Both the position numbers and the translations under genes were made by a program. This document shows, piece after piece, positions 59,889 to 64,000 of a stretch of 64,000 nucleotides of DNA (position 1 is the first letter of the stretch; each line of letters begins with the position of its first letter). Source of the stretch: Polyodon spathula (taxonomy: Eukaryota; Chordata; Actinopteri; Acipenseriformes; Polyodontidae); assembly GCF_017654505.1 (NCBI RefSeq), contig NC_054538.1:63099678-63163677 (forward strand), read 5' to 3'. Below the pieces are notes generated by a model that saw only the letters and a program-made list of their open reading frames with translations, did no database searches and was not told the origin of the DNA.

Positions 59889-61080
59889 TGTGACACGGGT
59901 GGCTTGAGCAGTGATGTCAAACCAGAAAATGAATCTACAGCACAGGCAGTATTGCGGGGCAAGACACAAATGCGCTTGGTTTTCTTTTTATTAAATAAAC
60001 AAATAAAATATTTCAACAAAACAAAACCATCAAAGCAAAAGGCACAAGGGCCAAAACAAACAAACAAACAATAATGACAACAAGTATTGATTAACTGGCT
60101 ATTAATTATCTTGTTAACCCCTGGGCCATAGTCTACACAAGCTAACTGTCAGCTAATTCAATAATTACTAGCCGAACAGCATACATTCTCAAGAGGTATT
60201 TTAAAATAATAACACATAATGACAGACGGCACCTTGCTCGTCCTGCCAAACATAATACATAAAAATACAACAAAAACAAAATACAAATTGTGATATGCGC
60301 AGGGGCAGGGAGTATCCCATCACACAACCCAACTACTGAGTTGCAGCAAATTCCTACATTTCTATTGGAGGACTGTAACTCACTTGCAAGATTTAAAATA
60401 AGATTACAAGAAATGGAGGATTGTTCTTACTCATAACATTTAAAGCTATATTACATGCTCAAATTTAAAAGAGAATTGCGGTTCTTCCCCGTGCTTCCCT
60501 CAGTAGCCTATGCAAGGGCTGCTGAGGACTGCCAGCATCTAGACCTGGCCCTTCTGGTGAAGGAAGAGGCAGCTCCTGCTCCTCTCCCACTGATGGTGAT
60601 GGAGGCAGAGGGAGCTCCAGCTTCTCTGCTCGTGATGGTGGGGGAAGTGATACCAGCAGGCATTCATCCTCTGCTGGTGGAAAGGGACCCAGCAGGCATT
60701 CACCCTCTGATGGTGGATGGGGACCCAGCAGGTATTCACCCTCTGCTGGTGGATGGGGACCCAGCAGGCATTCACCCTCTGCTGGTGGGCAGGGACCCAG
60801 CAGGCATTCACCCTCTGCTGGTGGAGGTGGCAGAGACAGAGGCAGTCTCTACAACTGCACGTGAATTAATAAAAGTGCAATTCCCCATGCTCACATATTA
60901 TTACATTTTACCTGCACGTGAAGTGCTGTGCAATCCTCGTGCCTAAATACAAATATACATTTTAAACACAAACACAAACCCATTTATATCCCGTGTACCA
61001 ATGACTATAAACCAACATTAACACGCTACACTTAACATACAACACAAATAAATAGCCCAGGGGCGAGGCACTTTGCCACA
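59889..61080 (-). mobile_element. Solo LTR, minus strand, with internal minisatellite
   Basis: On the minus strand it starts TGTGGCAAAGTGCC (61080) and ends CCACCCGTGTCACA (59889). Its 5' part (61080 to about 60850) matches the 58.7-kb LTR through blocks such as GTTAATGTTGG, TTTAGGCACGAGGATTGCAC, CACTTCACGTGCAGGTAAAA and AATATGTGAGCA. Its 3' part matches through TTTGTTTTGGCC, TTTATTTAATAAA and GCGCA. The middle differs, and includes a 36-bp minisatellite (60640-60830) absent from the other LTR. Flanks CACTC and CACAG match only partly. At 1.19 kb it is about twice the length of its relative. Confidence 0.75.
60640..60830 (+). repeat. 36-bp minisatellite inside the LTR
   Basis: About five units of GGACCCAGCAGGCATTCACC + CTCTGCTGGTGGATGG. 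Because the unit is 12 codons, it keeps frames open on both strands (plus-strand DPAGIHPLLVDG repeat). The resulting 163-codon plus-strand frame is antisense to the LTR and is most likely incidental. Confidence 0.92.
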
Positions 61081-61527
61081 CACAGATACACAGCACAAAA
61101 TTTAAAAACATATTTACAAATCAAACTAGCAAAGGAAAATGACAGATTGCTTTTGGTAGAGTACTTTATTTTTGTTTGTGGGACATGCTTCGTTGGTTTA
61201 GCCAATGTACTTCATTAGTGCTTTAATTATTAATTAACACACCTGCTGGTCAGCCTTGCTTTGGATTGCTAAACATCTACAAGCACTCTACTGTTAAATG
61301 TACATATTTAAGATTTACATTTAGTTATTTGTTATAACTATAGAATTACTGGAGACATTGGCTTTTAGTACTGAATTGCAAACCAAGATTTGCTGACTGT
61401 ATCAAAATCACTGTTTGCACACTAGAATTTAGAAAGCTGTAAAAAAAAAAAGAAAATTGTACTGAAACTCTGCCATGCTTCCATCTGCTGCATGAAACCA
61501 GTTAAACCGTGGCTGCTACCATATACA
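61081..61527. other. No gene seen
   Basis: AT-rich spacer, with an A run near 61441-61451. Confidence 0.5.
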
Positions 61528-62258
61528 TACAGTACTGTGCAAAAGCTTTAGGCAGGTGTGAAAAAATGTTGTAAAGTAAGCTTTCAAAAATAGACATGTT
61601 AATAGTTTATATTTATCAATTAACAAAATGCAAAGTGTGTGAACAGAAGAAAAATCTACATCAAATCCATATTTGGTGTGACCATCCTTTGCCTTCAAAA
61701 CAGCATCAATTCTTCTAGGTACGCTTGCACAAAGTCAAGGATTTTGTAGGCACATAGTCAGGTGTATGATTAAACAATTATACCAAACAGGTGCTAATGA
61801 TCATCAATTCAATATGTCGTTTGAAACATAATCACTAACTGAAACCAAAACAGGTGTCTAGGAGGAATAAAACTGGGTGAGGAACAGCCAAACTCAGCTA
61901 ACAAGCTGAGGTTGCTGAAGACAGTTTACTGTCAAAAGTCATACACCATGGCAAGACTGAGCACAGCAACAAGACACAAGGTAGTTATACTGCATCAGCA
62001 AGGTCTCTCCCAGGCAGACAGGGGTTTCCAGATGTGCTGTCCAAGCTCTTTTGAAGAAGCACAAAGAAATGGGCAATGTTGAGGACCGTAGACGCAGTGG
62101 TCTGCCAAGGAAACTTACTGCAGCAGATGAAAGATACATCATGCTTACTTCCCTTCACAATCGGAAGATGTCCAGCAGTGCCATCAGCTCAGAATTGGCA
62201 GAAAACAGTGGGACCCTGGTACAGCCATCTACTGTCCGGAGAAGTCTGGTCAGAAGTG
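61528..62258 (+). mobile_element. Tc1-family transposon, 3'-truncated
   Basis: TA (61528-61529) is followed by CAGTACTGTGCAAAAGCTTT + AGGCAGGTGTGAAAAAATG, a known style of Tc1 terminal repeat, then about 400 bp of leader and the start of the transposase at 61948. Similarity stops near 62258 and the right terminal repeat is absent. Confidence 0.82.
61948..62258 (+). pseudogene. Tc1 transposase, DNA-binding domain only
   Basis: ATG at 61948 opens MARLSTATRHKVVILHQQGL + SQAD, the first helix-turn-helix. A one-base change near 62025 shifts the frame, after which CAVQALLKKHKEMGNVEDRR, RSGLPRKLTAADERYIM and TVRRSLVRSG follow. The GxPRKLT linker between the two paired-like helix-turn-helix units is recognisable. 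The DDE catalytic domain is completely missing, with unrelated sequence from about 62260. The ATG is the natural start for this family, about 400 bp inside the terminal repeat. Confidence 0.85.
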
Positions 62259-62380
62259 GGACTGAAATGTCCAACTCAGAGGAGTTGCCTCGTAAAGAAT
62301 TTGCTCATTGCCCCATTTCTGAGTTAATTTGAATATTTAATCAATTGAGGTTGATAACATATTAATTTGGCACATCATGT

Positions 62381-62923
62381 TTAACCTTTAGCGGTCCATC
62401 TATTCAGCACCTGTCAGGCGTGTTGGGTCCAGTTTATTTTCAAAGTAAAACAGCTTTAAAAGGCATTGCAAATCAGCATCTCCAGCAAAGCCGCACCCCT
62501 TGTTCGCTGTATTTATCACATACCTCTTTATAGTAATGCATACTGACAAATCCTCCCCTGATCACTCGTGTTATCACCAAACTCCTCAATAACGCGATTC
62601 AAGTTATTATCGTATTACTATAACATCTCAAAAAGCTCTGCAAATGTCTATAATATTCTTTGAGGGCTGGATGCGGAAACAGCTATCTTGCTTTTTTATG
62701 TCTGTGTTAGGTCTGTAGTGCATGGCCTCTGCATATTGCTCAGATTGCTTCATTTGGTTCTTATCAGTCTCACTCAGGCATTGAAATGTTTTCTTGGCTT
62801 TTTCCAGAGAAAAAACGACTAGAGACCTGTGCTTTACGTCTTTTCAGACCCTGTCCGACATCGGACTAGAAAGGGAAAATTGTAATGTCGGACCTGATCC
62901 GACATAGGATCGCAAAGGGTTAA
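62381..62923. mobile_element. piggyBac-type MITE
   Basis: TTAA (62381-62384) followed by CCTTTAGCGGTCC, and at the other side GGATCGCAAAGGG followed by TTAA (62920-62923); inverted, the right end reads CCCTTTGCGATCC. TTAA duplications plus CCyTTwGCGrTCC ends identify piggyBac. Subterminal repeats of TCCGACAT/ATGTCGGA are present near the right end (62848-62905). About 535 bp with no transposase. Confidence 0.82.
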
Positions 62924-63251
62924 AACATGGTATGTCTCCATTATTAACATTTGCACGCTCTTAATCCTTTTGCTGCCAATGTGCTGTAATTTTGGAACTT
63001 TTGTTACACGTCACATCTCAGCCGTCCAACCAGCAAACTTTTTTTTTTTTTTTTAAGCGTGGGTCATAGCCATGACTACAGGACATGTCATAATACCATT
63101 GGTTTAGGCGTAGGGTGGGTGTGACATATAATATTTTGATTACAAGGACGAGTCTCTGCCGGCGCTATTACAACTGAGTGCACAGCAGATTCAAAGTTCT
63201 GTATCTCTGGTTTTACAATTCCAAGAGTGCTAACCTACATATCATCGAAAT
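62924..63251. other. No gene seen
   Basis: Short spacer with a T run (63040-63053). Confidence 0.5.
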
Positions 63252-64000
63252 CAGTGGTTCTCAAACCTTTCACACAGCAAGTCTCTGAGTGCGACCCCCT
63301 TATGAAAATTAAAAATAAATATTTTATTTTTAACACAGTTTTAAATGCTACATTTATAACCCTAGTGTTTACAATTCATTTATCTTTTCTCACTGCTTTT
63401 AAAGTAAGACACGCTTTTTTTTTTTTTAAATCAAATTATTGTTATATGCAGAAAAGTTCATTTTAAAATAGTTATTACTCACCATAAGCAACAAGCAGTC
63501 AGGGGGATGGATGATGCTGTTTCTTTGACACAAGAAGTTGTATTCTTGGCGCTGTGTTAGACAGGGCGCATCTGATGGCATCCTTCACATCAAGCCGGTT
63601 TCAAGATTTTGTCTTTATAGTGAGAAGGCTGGAGAGTCCACTTTCATATTTATAGGTAGTTGGAAACAGCAGAAGGCCCTTCAGGGCCATTTCAGACACC
63701 AGGGGGTATTCACTTGCAACTGAACACCAGAACTGATTTAGAAGCAGCTGTGTGAATTTTGCTTTCACACCATCATCACTGATCATGTCGATAAACTGTT
63801 CCTGCGCGCGAATATCCTCTGTAGGTAACTGCTCAGCCATCACAAAAAAAGGGTTCTTCAACAGGGAATGAAGTGCTTCTGGTAGTGCTGGGAAGTACTG
63901 TGAGAACACTTTGTGAAGGGCTCTCAGAAGTTCATACTAGCTGACTTGATACCTCGATCAATGCTGACTTTCTCCTCTTCGCGGAATGAGGAAAGTGTCA
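63252..64000 (-). mobile_element. hAT transposon, 3' part, continues past window end
   Basis: CAGTGGTTCTCAAACCTTTC at 63252, followed by GCGACCCCC, is a classic hAT terminus. The transposase C-terminus is encoded on the minus strand starting 250 bp inside this end, as expected for the right-hand side of a hAT element. The other end lies outside the window. Confidence 0.85.
63499..64000 (-). pseudogene. hAT transposase C-terminal region (SCAND3/ZBED5/FAM200-like)
   Basis: On the minus strand: ELLRALHKVFSQYFPALPEA, FIDMISDDGVKAKFTQLLLN, QFWCSVASEYPLVSEMALKG, LLLFPTTYKYESGLSSLLTI and KTKS. A single in-frame TGA (63601-63603) follows, and the same frame then continues NRLDVKDAIRCALSNTAPRI + QLLVSKKQ to its natural stop at 63499-63501. 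The FW...EYPxxxxxALKxLLxFPTTYxxExGxSxLxxIKTK motif is the hAT dimerisation region. The TGA sits where relatives have Arg before NRL, a likely CGA-to-TGA change. A frameshift and stop also lie upstream near 63935. The gene is dead but recently so; the rest is outside the window. Confidence 0.88.

Overview
This 64-kb window looks like intergenic or intronic DNA from a vertebrate, most likely a ray-finned fish. It is AT-rich, has no operon-like gene packing, carries many long microsatellites, and holds a dense, mostly dead community of transposable elements: hAT, Tc1/mariner, PIF/Harbinger, piggyBac, LTR retroelements, tRNA-derived SINEs and an L2-type LINE tail. The mixture, especially the LTRs with TGTGGCA...TGTCACA ends and the SINE tails, reminds me of a non-teleost ray-finned fish such as a sturgeon or paddlefish. 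That is an impression, not a demonstrated assignment. I found no host protein-coding gene, rRNA, functional tRNA or CRISPR array. Most open reading frames over 60 codons are chance or low-complexity frames; the exceptions are transposase fragments.

Layout: 2.2-2.6 kb, a tRNA-derived SINE (minus strand). 4.66-6.31 kb, a hAT element with recognisable ends, a near-perfect 8-bp target duplication, transposase remnants and an L2-type LINE tail nested inside. 7.5-11.4 kb, a pair of inverted CAGTA ends 3.9 kb apart, with a hAT transposase scrap and a possible Harbinger scrap between them. 15.25-15.94 kb, a solo LTR. 16.7-18.1 kb, a decayed PIF/Harbinger (HARBI1-like) transposase. 19.5-21.5 kb, a foldback repeat, a perfect 16-bp hairpin and a degenerate tandem repeat rich in nuclear-receptor-like half sites. 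30.88-31.36 kb, a second solo LTR. 33.8-34.0 kb, a Tc1 N-terminal scrap. 36.7-37.2 kb, a hAT MITE. 37.98-38.35 kb, a Tc1-type MITE. 41.6-41.8 and 44.0-44.2 kb, SINE sequences. 47.2-50.6 kb, a GTF2IRD2/ZBED-like hAT pseudogene whose middle 252 bp is repeated identically 2.4 kb upstream, with an 18/19-bp minisatellite between the copies. 51.85 kb, a hammerhead-ribozyme-like core of the kind known in Penelope-like elements. 53.7-55.1 kb, two abutting Tc1 transposase pseudogenes. 57.2-57.9 kb, an older Tc1 relic. 58.7-61.1 kb, two related solo LTRs in opposite orientation, the second interrupted by a 36-bp minisatellite. 61.5-62.3 kb, a Tc1 DNA-binding-domain fragment. 62.38-62.92 kb, a piggyBac MITE. 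63.25 kb to the window end, the 3' part of another hAT element.

The coding relics do not form a pathway. Each is a separate insertion at a different stage of decay. Stretches between them hold microsatellites and otherwise unrecognised unique DNA, some of which could be conserved regulatory sequence, but this cannot be judged without comparison. Family assignments come from protein motifs, terminal repeats and target-site duplications read by eye, without database searches.
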